Counted from the first letter of the stretch, positions 6,264 through 14,586 are shown. The stretch is 24,538 nt of DNA from JAEZHK01 sp964575255 (GCA_964575255.1 CAZNPZ010000044.1:1-24538), one strand, 5' to 3'. Program-made: numbers and translations. Notes: generated from the letters alone by a model not told the origin.

Positions 6264-7145
6264 TTATCGATGCGTTCCGACGAAGAACAGCGCGATTGTG
6301 CCCGGCCCGGAATGCGCGCCGATGATCGGGCTGATCATGCCGATGTGGATGTCTTTGACGGGAACGGTCTTTCGGATGACCTCCGCCAGAAACTCCGCGT
6401 CCTCCCGCGCGTCGCCGTGACCGATGTAGACGGTCTGTTCCTGAAGTGATACGCCCGTTTCCTTCATTTTTTTCGCGATCGCCTTCAGCGATGTGCGGCG
6501 TCCCTGCGCCTTGTCCACTGGGATCAGGTGGCCTTCGTCGTCGACGTGCATCACGGGTTTGATCTGAAGCGTCGTTCCGAAGATGGCGGTGGCGGCGGAG
6601 ATTCGCCCGCCGCGCTTCAAAAACATCAGGTCATCCACTGTGAACCAGTGGACGTTCTTCAGCACATGACCGTTGATCCAGGCAGCGTTCTCTTCAATGG
6701 ACATGCCGTCCGCCCGGTTTTTCGCCGCCTGAAGCACCGCGAGACCCTCGCCGAACGTCGCGCCCAACGAATCGCAGACGGCCACCTTACGGCCAGGATA
6801 TCTTTCCATTAAGCTTTGCGCCGCGATGTTCGCGGATTGGATCGAACCGCTGAGGCCGGACGAAAAGGACACATACAATACGTCAATGCCTTTATCCAGC
6901 CAAGGCGCAAACGCTTCTTCGTAGGTTGACGGCGCGATCTGAGATGTGGACACCGTTTCTCCCGCGCGGAGCCAGTTATAGAAAGCGTGTAGCCGTTCTT
7001 CTGACCAAGTGCCGTCATAGATGAAATCCTGCCCGCCGAGACGGTACGGCATCGGAATCGACCGGATCTCGTACATCTCAAAATCGTCGCGTGGCAAGTC
7101 TGCGGTCGCGTCGGTAAAGACCACATAGGCATTGGATTGATTCAT
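6264..7145 (-). CDS. DegV-family fatty-acid-binding protein
   Basis: 293 residues, typical for the family. DegV/FakB proteins bind a fatty acid and, with a FakA kinase, present it for phosphorylation and membrane lipid synthesis. Hallmarks are FTDATADLP near the N-terminus, TSQIAPSTYEEAF (67-79), SSGLSGSIQSA (95-105), the FLKRGGRIS segment and GRRTSLKAI. ATG 7145 is chosen because AAGGTGGGGG sits just upstream; an in-frame GTG at 7157 would overlap that ribosome site. No FakA gene is in the window, so the kinase partner must be elsewhere. It has its own promoter and faces the PstS-like gene tail to tail. Confidence 0.92.
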   Translation of the reverse strand: MNQSNAYVVFTDATADLPRDDFEMYEIRSIPMPYRLGGQDFIYDGTWSEERLHAFYNWLRAGETVSTSQIAPSTYEEAFAPWLDKGIDVLYVSFSSGLSGSIQSANIAAQSLMERYPGRKVAVCDSLGATFGEGLAVLQAAKNRADGMSIEENAAWINGHVLKNVHWFTVDDLMFLKRGGRISAATAIFGTTLQIKPVMHVDDEGHLIPVDKAQGRRTSLKAIAKKMKETGVSLQEQTVYIGHGDAREDAEFLAEVIRKTVPVKDIHIGMISPIIGAHSGPGTIALFFVGTHR

Positions 7146-7168
7146 ACATTCCCCCACCTTCTATATCC

Positions 7169-7198
7169 ATTATACAATATGGAAGGTGATTCTGTCAT
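7169..7198 (-). promoter_or_regulatory. Promoter of the DegV gene
   Basis: On the minus strand, -35 ATGACA (7193-7198), an 18-bp spacer and a perfect -10 TATAAT (7169-7174). It lies between the upstream terminator hairpin and the DegV start. Confidence 0.65.
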
Positions 7199-7230
7199 CA
7201 GATAATTGATCAGACTTTTGTAAGCATATA

Positions 7231-7265
7231 AAAACGGACAGCTTATGCCTTTCTGTCCGTTTTTT
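7231..7265 (-). terminator. Terminator overlapping the end of the upstream gene
   Basis: AAAACGGACAG (7231-7241) pairs with CTGTCCGTTTT (7253-7263); on the minus strand the stem ends in TTTTTATA. The TAA stop (7243-7245) of the gene it serves lies in the loop. The plus strand also has a T run, so it could work in both directions. Confidence 0.75.
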
Positions 7266-7656
7266 GGCCGCAGCGGCCGCAGGTGACCGTCACACTGCCC
7301 GCGCCGCGCGGCAGTTTGAGCCACGCGCGGCAGCCGGGGCATCGAAAGTACGCATAGAGTTTCCGATTTTTGAATCGCGCCCGCGCCTGAAAAAACTTCG
7401 TGACGAGCGGCGCGGTTTTCCGCAGAAACCACTCGTTCTCGCGACGGCGTTTTTCGATCCTTCTTGAAAACATGCGCACGAAAGACAGGATGACCAGTGC
7501 GTAAGCCACGGCCAGCAAAAACTCCAGCCGCGGAATCGCGCCCAGCACAATCAAAACGAACGAGCCGTAGGCCATCGCCATGGACAACTGGTCTCCGCCG
7601 TAGCAACCGGTGAAAAGTCGCTTGATCCAAGCGTTCGTTTTGCGGAAAAATGACAT
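7243..7656 (-). CDS. Two-TM membrane protein with zinc-ribbon-like tail
   Basis: 137 residues, family not recognised. Two hydrophobic segments (about 26-42 and 45-62) are followed by a highly basic stretch (RRIEKRRRENE, 65-75), a positive-inside signal that puts the C-terminal half in the cytoplasm. The tail carries CPGC (106-109) and CGRC (126-129), a spacing typical of a small zinc ribbon. GGAGGG lies 6 nt before ATG 7656, and a TATACT -10 box (7697-7702, minus strand) lies upstream with no good -35. It ends inside its own terminator hairpin and is followed by the separately promoted degV gene. A role cannot be assigned; a membrane-anchored metal-binding or nucleic-acid-contacting protein is one possibility. 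Confidence 0.75.
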   Translation of the reverse strand: MSFFRKTNAWIKRLFTGCYGGDQLSMAMAYGSFVLIVLGAIPRLEFLLAVAYALVILSFVRMFSRRIEKRRRENEWFLRKTAPLVTKFFQARARFKNRKLYAYFRCPGCRAWLKLPRGAGSVTVTCGRCGQKTDRKA

Positions 7657-7806
7657 TCAAAACCCTCCGGGCGGATGATCGCTCTATCCAACGTGCAGTA
7701 TAACAAAGGATTGTGATCAAAATCGCATCGCACCGTGAAATTCCGGCAAAATCAAGGCGGCGCGCCCCGACCCGCGAAACGCGCGAACACTACATAAGGA
7801 CAAGGT

Positions 7807-7836
7807 TTGCATTCTCCGCGCCATATATGGTATAAT
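7807..7836 (+). promoter_or_regulatory. Promoter of the topoisomerase operon
   Basis: -35 TTGCAT (7807-7812), an 18-bp spacer and a perfect -10 TATAAT (7831-7836), preceded by TGG as an extended -10. The leader before the AGGAGG ribosome site is only about 10 nt. Confidence 0.7.
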
Positions 7837-7866
7837 ATCCCGTAAAGCACTTTTAGGAGGACCCGC

Positions 7867-9837
7867 ATGGCAAAGTATCAGGCCAGCGACATACAGATCC
7901 TGGAGGGCCTCGACGCGGTCCGGATGCGTCCGGGCATGTACATCGGCTCTACGGGATCGCGCGGGCTGCACCACCTGATATGGGAGATCGTCGACAACGC
8001 CATCGACGAGGCGATGAACGGCTACGCTTCCGAGATCACGGTGACACTCAAAAAAGACGACAGCTGCGAAGTCACCGACAACGGCCGCGGCATCCCGGTG
8101 GACATCCACCCGCAGCTGGGCGTTTCGGCGGTCGAGGTCGTCTATACCCAGTTACACGCGGGCGGCAAATTTGACAACAAGAATTACGCCTATTCCGGCG
8201 GCCTGCACGGCGTGGGTGCGTCGGTGGTCAATGCGCTGTCCGAATGGGTCGTGGTGGACGTGTTCCAAGACTTCAGCCACTTTCAGCAGCGCTTCGAGAG
8301 CGTGGAGGACAAGAAAACCGGCAAGATCATTTCCGGCCGCCCGGTCGCACCGCTTCAAAAGCTCGGAAATACCAGAAAACGCGGAACGACCGTATGTTTT
8401 AAACCCGACCCGCGCGTGTTCGAGGAGACCAGCTTCAACGGTGATCAGGTGCGCAGGCGTATTCGCGAACTGGCGTACCTGAATCAGGGCGTCACCTTCC
8501 GCTTTACCGACGAGCGCGTCAAGGATGCGGAAAAACGCACCGTCGAGTACAAGTACGACGGCGGCCTCGCGGATTTCGTGAAGTACCTGAACGCCGATAA
8601 GAACGAGATCGGCGAACCCATCCTGTTCGAGGGCAAAAAGGAAGGCACGATGCTCCGGGTCGCGATCCAGTACACCGATTCCTACACCGAGAACATCTTC
8701 TCGTTCGTCAACAACATCCCAACCGGCGAAGGCGGAACCCATGAGACCGGCTTCAAGGCCGCCGTTACCAAGGTGTTCAACGACTACGCGCGCAGGCTGG
8801 GCGCTCTGAAAGAAAAGGACAACAACCTGTCCGGCGAGGACTTCCGCGAGGGCATGACCGCCGTCATCGCGTGCAGCGTGAAACAGCCCCAGTTTGAGGG
8901 GCAGACCAAGGGGCGGTTGGGGAACACCGAGGTTCGGCCCATCGTCGAGGCCATCGCGACCGAGCAGCTCGCCTTGTACCTCGAAGACCTGAAGCATCAG
9001 GATCTTGGCCAAAAGATCATCGAAAAGGCGGTGCAAGCCGCGCGCGTCCGGGAGGCCGCGAGAAAAGCCCGCGACGTAGCGCGCCAGAAAAACCAGCTGG
9101 AGGCCGCGCCTCTGGTGGGGAAACTGTCCAGCTGCACCGGGCGGGACGCGTCCAAGAACGAACTGTTCATCGTCGAGGGCGACTCCGCAGGCGGCAGCGC
9201 CAAGCAGGGCCGCGACCGCCGCTTTCAGGCGATCCTGCCGCTGCGCGGAAAGCCTTTGAACGTCGAGAAAAAGCGGATCGACCAGGTGCTGGCCAACGAG
9301 GAGTTCCGCTCGGTGATCACGGCGCTGGGCACCGGCATCGGCGAGGACTTTGACCTGAAGACGCTCAAATACAACCGCGTGATCATCCTGTCGGACGCCG
9401 ATCAGGACGGCGCGCACATCCGCGCGATCCTGCTGACCTTTTTCTTCCGGTACATGCGGGAGCTGGTTGCCGAAGGCCATGTGTTCATCGGAATGCCGCC
9501 CCTCTACAAATGCCAGAAGGGCACAACCACCCTCTACTGCTACGACGACCGGGAACTGGACGCGGCGATCAAGAAGATCGGCCGCGGCTACACGCTGCAA
9601 CGCTACAAAGGCCTGGGCGAGATGAATCCGGAACAACTCTGGGAGACCACGATGAACCCGGAAAACCGCAAGCTGGTGCAGGTGACGCTGGAGGACGCGC
9701 CGGAGGCGGAGCGGCTGGTCACGGTGCTGATGGGCGACAAGGTCGACCCGCGCCGGGAATACATCAGCATGTACGCGAATTTCAATCGCGAGGACAAGTT
9801 CATCGAGCGCGTGGAAATCGGGGGTGAAACGCATTGA
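7867..9837 (+). CDS. parE: Type IIA topoisomerase subunit B (probably ParE)
   Basis: 656 residues, the ATPase/TOPRIM subunit of topoisomerase IV or gyrase. The GHKL ATPase has EIVDNAIDEA (catalytic Glu40, Mg-binding Asn44), TDNGRGIP (Asp71) and the ATP-lid motif SGGLHGVGASVVNALS. The transducer domain contains QTKGRLGN. TOPRIM has EGDSAGGSAKQGRDRRFQAI (Glu437) and SDADQDGAHIR (Asp510, Asp512). The tail holds QRYKGLGEMNPEQLWETTM. The ATG follows AGGAGG by 7 nt. ParE is favoured over GyrB because QTKGRLG and the GIGEDFDLKTLKYNRVIILS segment resemble Gram-positive ParE, the partner lacks a standard GyrA box, and no dnaA, dnaN or recF is nearby. The gyrase alternative is not excluded. Confidence 0.9.
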   Translation: MAKYQASDIQILEGLDAVRMRPGMYIGSTGSRGLHHLIWEIVDNAIDEAMNGYASEITVTLKKDDSCEVTDNGRGIPVDIHPQLGVSAVEVVYTQLHAGGKFDNKNYAYSGGLHGVGASVVNALSEWVVVDVFQDFSHFQQRFESVEDKKTGKIISGRPVAPLQKLGNTRKRGTTVCFKPDPRVFEETSFNGDQVRRRIRELAYLNQGVTFRFTDERVKDAEKRTVEYKYDGGLADFVKYLNADKNEIGEPILFEGKKEGTMLRVAIQYTDSYTENIFSFVNNIPTGEGGTHETGFKAAVTKVFNDYARRLGALKEKDNNLSGEDFREGMTAVIACSVKQPQFEGQTKGRLGNTEVRPIVEAIATEQLALYLEDLKHQDLGQKIIEKAVQAARVREAARKARDVARQKNQLEAAPLVGKLSSCTGRDASKNELFIVEGDSAGGSAKQGRDRRFQAILPLRGKPLNVEKKRIDQVLANEEFRSVITALGTGIGEDFDLKTLKYNRVIILSDADQDGAHIRAILLTFFFRYMRELVAEGHVFIGMPPLYKCQKGTTTLYCYDDRELDAAIKKIGRGYTLQRYKGLGEMNPEQLWETTMNPENRKLVQVTLEDAPEAERLVTVLMGDKVDPRREYISMYANFNREDKFIERVEIGGETH

Positions 9838-12251
9838 CCCGTTCTGAACCGCCGAAAGACGTCATCATCCAACGCGCGATGGAAGACGTGATGCACCAGT
9901 CGATGATCCCCTACTCCGAATACGTGATTCTGGAGCGCGCGCTGCCGCGCGTCGAGGACGGCCTGAAGCCCGTTCAGCGGCGCATCCTGTTTACGATGCA
10001 CGAATTGGGTCTGACCAGCGACAAGCCGCACCGGAAATGCGCCCGCATCGTCGGCGACTGCCTCGGCAAATACCACCCGCACGGCGACACGTCGGTCTAT
10101 GACGCGCTGGCGCGCATGGCGCAGCCTTTTGTGATGCGCGGGCTGCTCGTGGACGGCCACGGCAATTTCGGCTCCATCGACGGCGACAGTCCCGCCGCGA
10201 TGCGCTACACCGAGGCGAAGATGACCAGCCTCGCGATGGAACTCCTCAGAGACATCGACAAGGACACCGTCAGTTTCCACCTGAACTTTGACGACACGCA
10301 AAAGGAACCGGACATGCTGCCCGGCCGCTTCCCGAACCTGCTGGTCAACGGCGCGTCCGGCATCGCGGTGGGTCTCGCCACCAACATCCCACCCCACAAC
10401 CTGGGCGAGGCGATCGATGGCGTGGTCGCGCAGATCGACAAGCCCGACATCACTGTCGGTGAACTGATGCGGTTCATCCCCGCGCCCGACTTCCCGACCG
10501 GCGGCATCCTCCTGAAGGACGGCGAATTGAAGCAGGCCTACGAAACCGGGCGCGGAAAACTCCAGGTGCGCGCGAAGGTGCATGTGGAGCCAGGCCCATC
10601 CGGGCGTTCTCTCCTCGTCGTCACTGAAATGCCCTATCAGGTAGGCAAGTCCTCGATGCTGGAGAAGATTCTAAAACTCAGCGAAGAGAAGAAATCCCTC
10701 TTCGGCGGTATCCACGACATCCGGGATGAGTCCGACCGCACCGGCATGCGCGCGGTCATCGAATTAAAGCGCGACGTGGACCCGGAGAAGGCGCTGGCGC
10801 TCCTCTACAAGTACTCCGACCTTCAGGTCACCTTCGGCGTCAACATCGTCGCGATCGCGGGCGGGAAGCCCGTGCAGATGGGGCTCAAGGAACTGATCGG
10901 CCACTTCATCCGCCACCAGAAGGACGTGGTTACCCGGCGCACGAAGTATGAGCTGGAGCAGGCGAAAGCCCGCGCGCACATTCTGGAAGGGCTGATCATC
11001 GCCGTCGACAACCTGGACGAGGTGATCCGGCTGATCCGCGCGTCCTCCACCCCCAAGGAAGCGCGTGAAAAACTGATGTCCCGATTCGGCCTGACCGAGA
11101 TTCAGGCGCAGGCGATCCTCGACATGCGGCTGCAGCGGCTGACCAACCTGGAGATTGTCTCTCTCCGGAAGGAATATGAGGAGATCAAGAAGCTGATCGA
11201 CCGGCTGACGGGCATCCTGAACAGCGAAAAGAAACTGCTCGCCGTCATCAAGCAGGAATTGACCGAAATTCGCGCGAAGTACGCCGACCCCCGGCGCACG
11301 GTGCTTCAGGACAGGTCGGACGAGCCGCAGGTCTTCGAGGAAGAAAAGCCCGTCGCCGAAGAGGCGGTCGTTGTCGTCACCCGTGCGGGCTTCGTCAAGC
11401 GGTTTTCGCCCAAGACCTGGGAAAAGGCGCAGGCGGAGGATTCCGAAAAACCGCGCTTCGCGATTCGCGCGATGACCGACGAGCGCGTGCTGTTTTTCTC
11501 AAACCTTGGCCAATGCTACCCGGTGCCGGTTTCGCAGATTCCGGAGGTTCGGCCCAAGGATCGCGGCCTCGCGCTGACGGGCCTACTGGCCGGATTCGAG
11601 GCAAAGGAGAAACTGGTGGCAGCGTTCGCGCTCGCGGACGACGGGTACACCGGCGATCTGCTTTTCGCGACCAGAGGCGGCCTCGTCAAGCGCAGCGCGC
11701 TTTCCGAGTACGCTGTGCGCAAGGCTCGCTTCGCGGCGCTCAACCTGAAATCGAGCGACGAACTGACGTACGTGGAACGTACCGCCGGGGACGCGCAGAT
11801 GCTGCTGGTCACTGAGCGCGCGATGTCCATCCTGTTTGACGCGTCGGAGATTCCCTCTACAGGGCGCGCGACCGCAGGCGTCAAGGGCATCGCTCTCGCG
11901 CCGGACGACCGCGTGGGATTCGCGTTCCTCACGGAATCCGCCGAGGGCGAGGCGCTGCTGGTCTCTGACCGCGGTTACATGAAGCGCTGCCTGATGGTGG
12001 ACTTCGACCCGCAGGCGCGCGGCGGCAAGGGTGTGAAGTGCTTCCAGTTCCTGAAAAACGGCACAAACGGGGAGAAAATTGCCGGTGCGCTGTTGGTTAA
12101 GGAGCCGTTCGAGTTCATCGCGCTGCAGCGTCAGGGACAGGCCACGAAGATGAACACCGAGTGGGTCAAAATCGAGATGAAGGCAGGAAAGGGACAGCCG
12201 CTGGTCATGGCGATGATGGATGATCTCGTGGAAGAGGTATATCCAGCCTGA
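9834..12251 (+). CDS. parC: Type IIA topoisomerase subunit A (probably ParC)
   Basis: 805 residues, the DNA cleavage/religation subunit. It starts at TTG 9834, overlapping the parE stop as TTGA, with GGGGGTGA upstream; this implies translational coupling. The winged-helix region has KYHPHGDTSVYDALARMAQ (Thr86 at the quinolone Ser83 position, Asp90) and AAMRYTEAKM with the catalytic Tyr125. Also visible are NIPPHNLGEAIDG and the coiled-coil/tower segment GLTEIQAQAILDMRLQRLT. The C-terminal third (from about 515) is a beta-pinwheel starting VVVVTRAGFVKRF. Blade 1 lacks the canonical GyrA box QRRGGKG; a related QARGGKG lies in the last blade. This favours ParC. Strong promoter and terminator enclose the two-gene operon. 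Confidence 0.88.
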   Translation: MTRSEPPKDVIIQRAMEDVMHQSMIPYSEYVILERALPRVEDGLKPVQRRILFTMHELGLTSDKPHRKCARIVGDCLGKYHPHGDTSVYDALARMAQPFVMRGLLVDGHGNFGSIDGDSPAAMRYTEAKMTSLAMELLRDIDKDTVSFHLNFDDTQKEPDMLPGRFPNLLVNGASGIAVGLATNIPPHNLGEAIDGVVAQIDKPDITVGELMRFIPAPDFPTGGILLKDGELKQAYETGRGKLQVRAKVHVEPGPSGRSLLVVTEMPYQVGKSSMLEKILKLSEEKKSLFGGIHDIRDESDRTGMRAVIELKRDVDPEKALALLYKYSDLQVTFGVNIVAIAGGKPVQMGLKELIGHFIRHQKDVVTRRTKYELEQAKARAHILEGLIIAVDNLDEVIRLIRASSTPKEAREKLMSRFGLTEIQAQAILDMRLQRLTNLEIVSLRKEYEEIKKLIDRLTGILNSEKKLLAVIKQELTEIRAKYADPRRTVLQDRSDEPQVFEEEKPVAEEAVVVVTRAGFVKRFSPKTWEKAQAEDSEKPRFAIRAMTDERVLFFSNLGQCYPVPVSQIPEVRPKDRGLALTGLLAGFEAKEKLVAAFALADDGYTGDLLFATRGGLVKRSALSEYAVRKARFAALNLKSSDELTYVERTAGDAQMLLVTERAMSILFDASEIPSTGRATAGVKGIALAPDDRVGFAFLTESAEGEALLVSDRGYMKRCLMVDFDPQARGGKGVKCFQFLKNGTNGEKIAGALLVKEPFEFIALQRQGQATKMNTEWVKIEMKAGKGQPLVMAMMDDLVEEVYPA

Positions 12252-12266
12252 GATGGCACAAACGTA

Positions 12267-12284
12267 GGGGTTTCCCCGAACCCC
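12267..12284 (+). other. Hairpin in the parC 3' region
   Basis: GGGGTT (12267-12272) pairs with AACCCC (12279-12284) around a 6-nt loop. No T run follows. It probably stabilises the mRNA 3' end ahead of the real terminator or is incidental. Confidence 0.4.
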
Positions 12285-12326
12285 GCAAATGGTCTGTGGC
12301 CTTTTGAATCCTCCCACGGCGTATTC

Positions 12327-12368
12327 AAAAGAGCGCTGAACGGCAAGCGTCGTTCCGCGCTCTTTTAA
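12327..12368. terminator. Bidirectional terminator between parC and the ATP-grasp gene
   Basis: AAAAGAGCGC (12327-12336) pairs with GCGCTCTTTT (12357-12366), extended by GAACG/CGTTC inside. T runs occur on both strands, serving the plus-strand topoisomerase operon and the convergent minus-strand gene. A second inverted repeat, TTTTGAAT (12302-12309) with ATTCAAAA (12323-12330), shares the AAAA of the first arm and could compete with it. Confidence 0.8.
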
Positions 12369-12419
12369 GTAAAACAAACCTCTGTGGGCGGCTGATTTGC
12401 CGCTATGCCTTGTGGATGG

Positions 12420-13418
12420 TCATTTTCTCCGCTTGCCAGCCAGTTCGGGATGAATCTTGTCCCAAGGCTTTCCTGCTTGGGGCAAACATAAATAGGAACC
12501 TGTTGTCATGTCGAAAGAATCCGGTATGTACTGATCGGTTCCACCGCCAGGAAAGAACGTCATTTCGCCAAAGTAGCAGGTGTTGTTGTGCTCCAGGAAG
12601 TCAATTCTCACAAAAGGGAAACCTTTCGCTAATTCTCTTGCACATTCGACCATCTTATCATAGAAATTTGGTTTATCATGCCGCTTTGTCCCGTTTGGAT
12701 AATGGCCTCTGCGCACATCAATACGGTTCCAGTTCATATCATAGAAGTCCATCTTAATTCCGCCGGATGTATACTGCCCATATGATACATACAAAAATCG
12801 CGGTTCTCCATTGAAGCAATAAAATTTATAGTCTGTCAACTCTTTTTCTTGAGTGCTTTCCAAATATCTTTCACAGATTATTCTCTTCTTCGGGCTGCAA
12901 TAAGCCCATTCGCATGCCATAAATTCATAATCCACATCGAGCCAGCGCGACAATCTTCGTTTGGTACTATTCTGATCTATATTGGAAACATGGCTGCATA
13001 TAATAGTATGACCGGAGTCATGCGTCGTCTTGAGTACGTATTGATCCGGCAACGTTCCAAAGTCTATAGCATCCGCGCTATCATATACAGCAAATAGTTC
13101 GTTCAGCAACTCTTCGTAGCCTTTTGACTTTATATAATCCCTGACCAAGTATTTGTCCGAGCAAATTATCGCTCTTTCGTCATACCAATTCAGCTTAAGC
13201 CACTGCATTTTTTCAGTAAAAGTTTTAGGGTTTTCAAGATCCGGCGCCTTATGAAAACACTCGAAATATAGCTTTCTGATTAAAGCTTCCGGCGATTCGT
13301 TTTCAACGATCCTTCTATTGCGCTTGTAGTTCCGCCTGTAGTCCCAAGCGTATTTCTCACTGACAAGTTCCCTGTACAAATCAGGAAATCTGCGTTCAAT
13401 GCTCTTTTTTAAATTCAC
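12420..13418 (-). CDS. ATP-grasp family protein (TupA-like)
   Basis: 332 residues. It matches the TupA-like ATP-grasp family, seen in cell-surface polysaccharide and teichuronopeptide clusters, which is thought to ligate an amino acid or similar group. Recognisable segments are PKTFTEKMQWLKLNWYDERA, the DKYLVRDYIKSKGYEE motif, LPDQYVLKTTHDSG, IICERYLES and DYKFYCFNGEPRFLYVS, in family order. GTG 13418 is chosen because GAGG lies 7 nt before it; an in-frame TTG at 13433 lacks a ribosome site. The gene is clearly richer in A+T than its neighbours, with many AAA, ATA and TTT codons, and stands alone with its own promoter and terminator in a housekeeping region. This suggests horizontal acquisition. 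No glycosyltransferase is nearby. Confidence 0.85.
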   Translation of the reverse strand: MNLKKSIERRFPDLYRELVSEKYAWDYRRNYKRNRRIVENESPEALIRKLYFECFHKAPDLENPKTFTEKMQWLKLNWYDERAIICSDKYLVRDYIKSKGYEELLNELFAVYDSADAIDFGTLPDQYVLKTTHDSGHTIICSHVSNIDQNSTKRRLSRWLDVDYEFMACEWAYCSPKKRIICERYLESTQEKELTDYKFYCFNGEPRFLYVSYGQYTSGGIKMDFYDMNWNRIDVRRGHYPNGTKRHDKPNFYDKMVECARELAKGFPFVRIDFLEHNNTCYFGEMTFFPGGGTDQYIPDSFDMTTGSYLCLPQAGKPWDKIHPELAGKRRK

Positions 13419-13560
13419 ATTTTTCCCTCGCAATCCGCGTGCGTTGTTGATACCGATCTACCGGTCATCGGGGTAATACAGAAGAAAGTTTGTGGGACAG
13501 AAAAATTGCGAGCAAAATCTCACAACATTGCTTGCAGAAGAGAATACATCTCTCGAAACA

Positions 13561-13589
13561 ATTATAGCACAGAAATATTTGCCTGTGAA
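13561..13589 (-). promoter_or_regulatory. Promoter of the ATP-grasp gene
   Basis: On the minus strand, -35 TTCACA (13584-13589), a 17-bp spacer and a perfect -10 TATAAT (13561-13566) preceded by TGC as an extended -10. This leaves an AT-rich leader of about 135 nt before the GTG start. The 13419-13665 stretch holds nothing else I can call. Confidence 0.65.
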
Positions 13590-13665
13590 GATATGGAGAT
13601 CGAAAAAGGACAGAAACGCAAGAAACCCGAATACGGCTTGTCAGGAGCCAATATCCAATCATATG

Positions 13666-14529
13666 TTATGATCCAAGCATGTTTCTGTCCGCATTTACGA
13701 GAGCATCACGAAGCGACGATAATTCGTTCAGTGTGAGCGCCTCGCCGCGAACCTTTGGGTCGAAACCCAGTGAAACGAGGAGCGTTTCGGCGCACTCCCG
13801 CGGCATGGCAAACGCCCTCATCAAGTTGTTGACCAGCGTCTTTCTGCGCATCGCGAACGCGGCCTGAGCGACTTTTAGGAACATCTCTTCAGCTTCTGCG
13901 CTATCCCGCGCCGGGAACATGTCCACGCGCAGCAGTACGCTCTCCACGTGCGGGCGCGGGGTGAACGCCTCCGGCGGCACGTTCATGAGTACGGCGGGTT
14001 TTCCGAAGTGTTGCACTGTCGCGGAAAGCAGACACCAGTTCTTCTGACCCGGCGACGCCATGATCCTCTCCGCCGCTTCCTTCTGAACCATCACTGTCAT
14101 CCGCTGGATCGGCTGACGCGACTTGACGAGAAGGAGAAACACGTCGGCGGTGATGTAGTATGGCAGATTCGCCACCACGTCAAAGGGTTCGCCCTCGAAC
14201 GCGCGCTTTGTCAGCGCGTCCAGGTCGCACTTCAGCGCGTCAGAAAATTCTACCTCCGCGCCGCTGCCCGCGAGGACTTCCCGAAGGACCGGTTCTAGCG
14301 TCCGGTCGATTTCCAACGCCAGAACCTTTGCGCCCCTGTCCGATAACGTCCGGGTCATGACGCCCGCGCCCGCGCCGATCTCAAGCACCCGGTCGCCCGG
14401 CGCGACACCCGCCGCTTCCGCGATGCGGTTTACCAGTGCGTCGTCCAAAATGAAATTCTGCCCCAGCGAGTGGGTGAAGCGGAACCCGTTCTTTTCCAGC
14501 GCCGCCCGCGCGATCTGCCCGATGGACAT
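13666..14529 (-). CDS. rsmA: 16S rRNA dimethyladenosine transferase RsmA (KsgA)
   Basis: 287 residues. It dimethylates two adjacent adenosines near the 3' end of 16S rRNA using S-adenosylmethionine, a late step of small-subunit assembly. Hallmarks are HSLGQNFILDDALVNRIAEA near the N-terminus, the SAM-binding VLEIGAGAGVMTRTL, ALEIDRTL, and the catalytic NLPYYI motif. The C-terminal domain includes FTPRPHVESVLLR and AFAMRRKTLVNNL. ATG 14529 follows GGGGGATG. Its start codon is only 18 bp after the upp terminator, so it is read by leakage past that terminator or from a promoter inside upp. Confidence 0.95.
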   Translation of the reverse strand: MSIGQIARAALEKNGFRFTHSLGQNFILDDALVNRIAEAAGVAPGDRVLEIGAGAGVMTRTLSDRGAKVLALEIDRTLEPVLREVLAGSGAEVEFSDALKCDLDALTKRAFEGEPFDVVANLPYYITADVFLLLVKSRQPIQRMTVMVQKEAAERIMASPGQKNWCLLSATVQHFGKPAVLMNVPPEAFTPRPHVESVLLRVDMFPARDSAEAEEMFLKVAQAAFAMRRKTLVNNLMRAFAMPRECAETLLVSLGFDPKVRGEALTLNELSSLRDALVNADRNMLGS

Positions 14530-14546
14530 GGCATCCCCCTGATTTT

Positions 14547-14575
14547 GAAAAAGCCCGGCGTCTCCGCCAGGCTTT
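14547..14575 (-). terminator. Terminator between upp and rsmA
   Basis: On the minus strand AAAGCCTGGCG (14565-14575) pairs with CGCCGGGCTTT (14550-14560) around the loop GAGA, with a TTTTTC tail (14547-14552). It lies 12 bp after the upp stop codon and directly before the rsmA ribosome site. Confidence 0.8.
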
Positions 14576-14586
14576 CGTATACGATG

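Noticed and set aside
6026..6325. A 99-residue open frame across the hairpin-rich segment
   Set aside because: No ribosome site, it runs into the 3' end of degV on the opposite strand, and its composition follows the inverted repeats.
8152..9834. A 560-residue open frame on the minus strand opposite parE
   Set aside because: It lies antisense to a gene with every topoisomerase motif. Long antisense frames are expected in GC-rich genes, and the translation shows no family motif.
10089..10091. Thr86 in the A subunit as a quinolone-resistance mutation
   Set aside because: Thr is a natural residue at this position in many clostridia, and without a reference strain no mutation can be claimed.
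13506..13736. A 76-residue plus-strand frame between the ATP-grasp gene and rsmA
   Set aside because: No ribosome site; it overlaps the ATP-grasp promoter and the rsmA 3' end, and the translation looks random.
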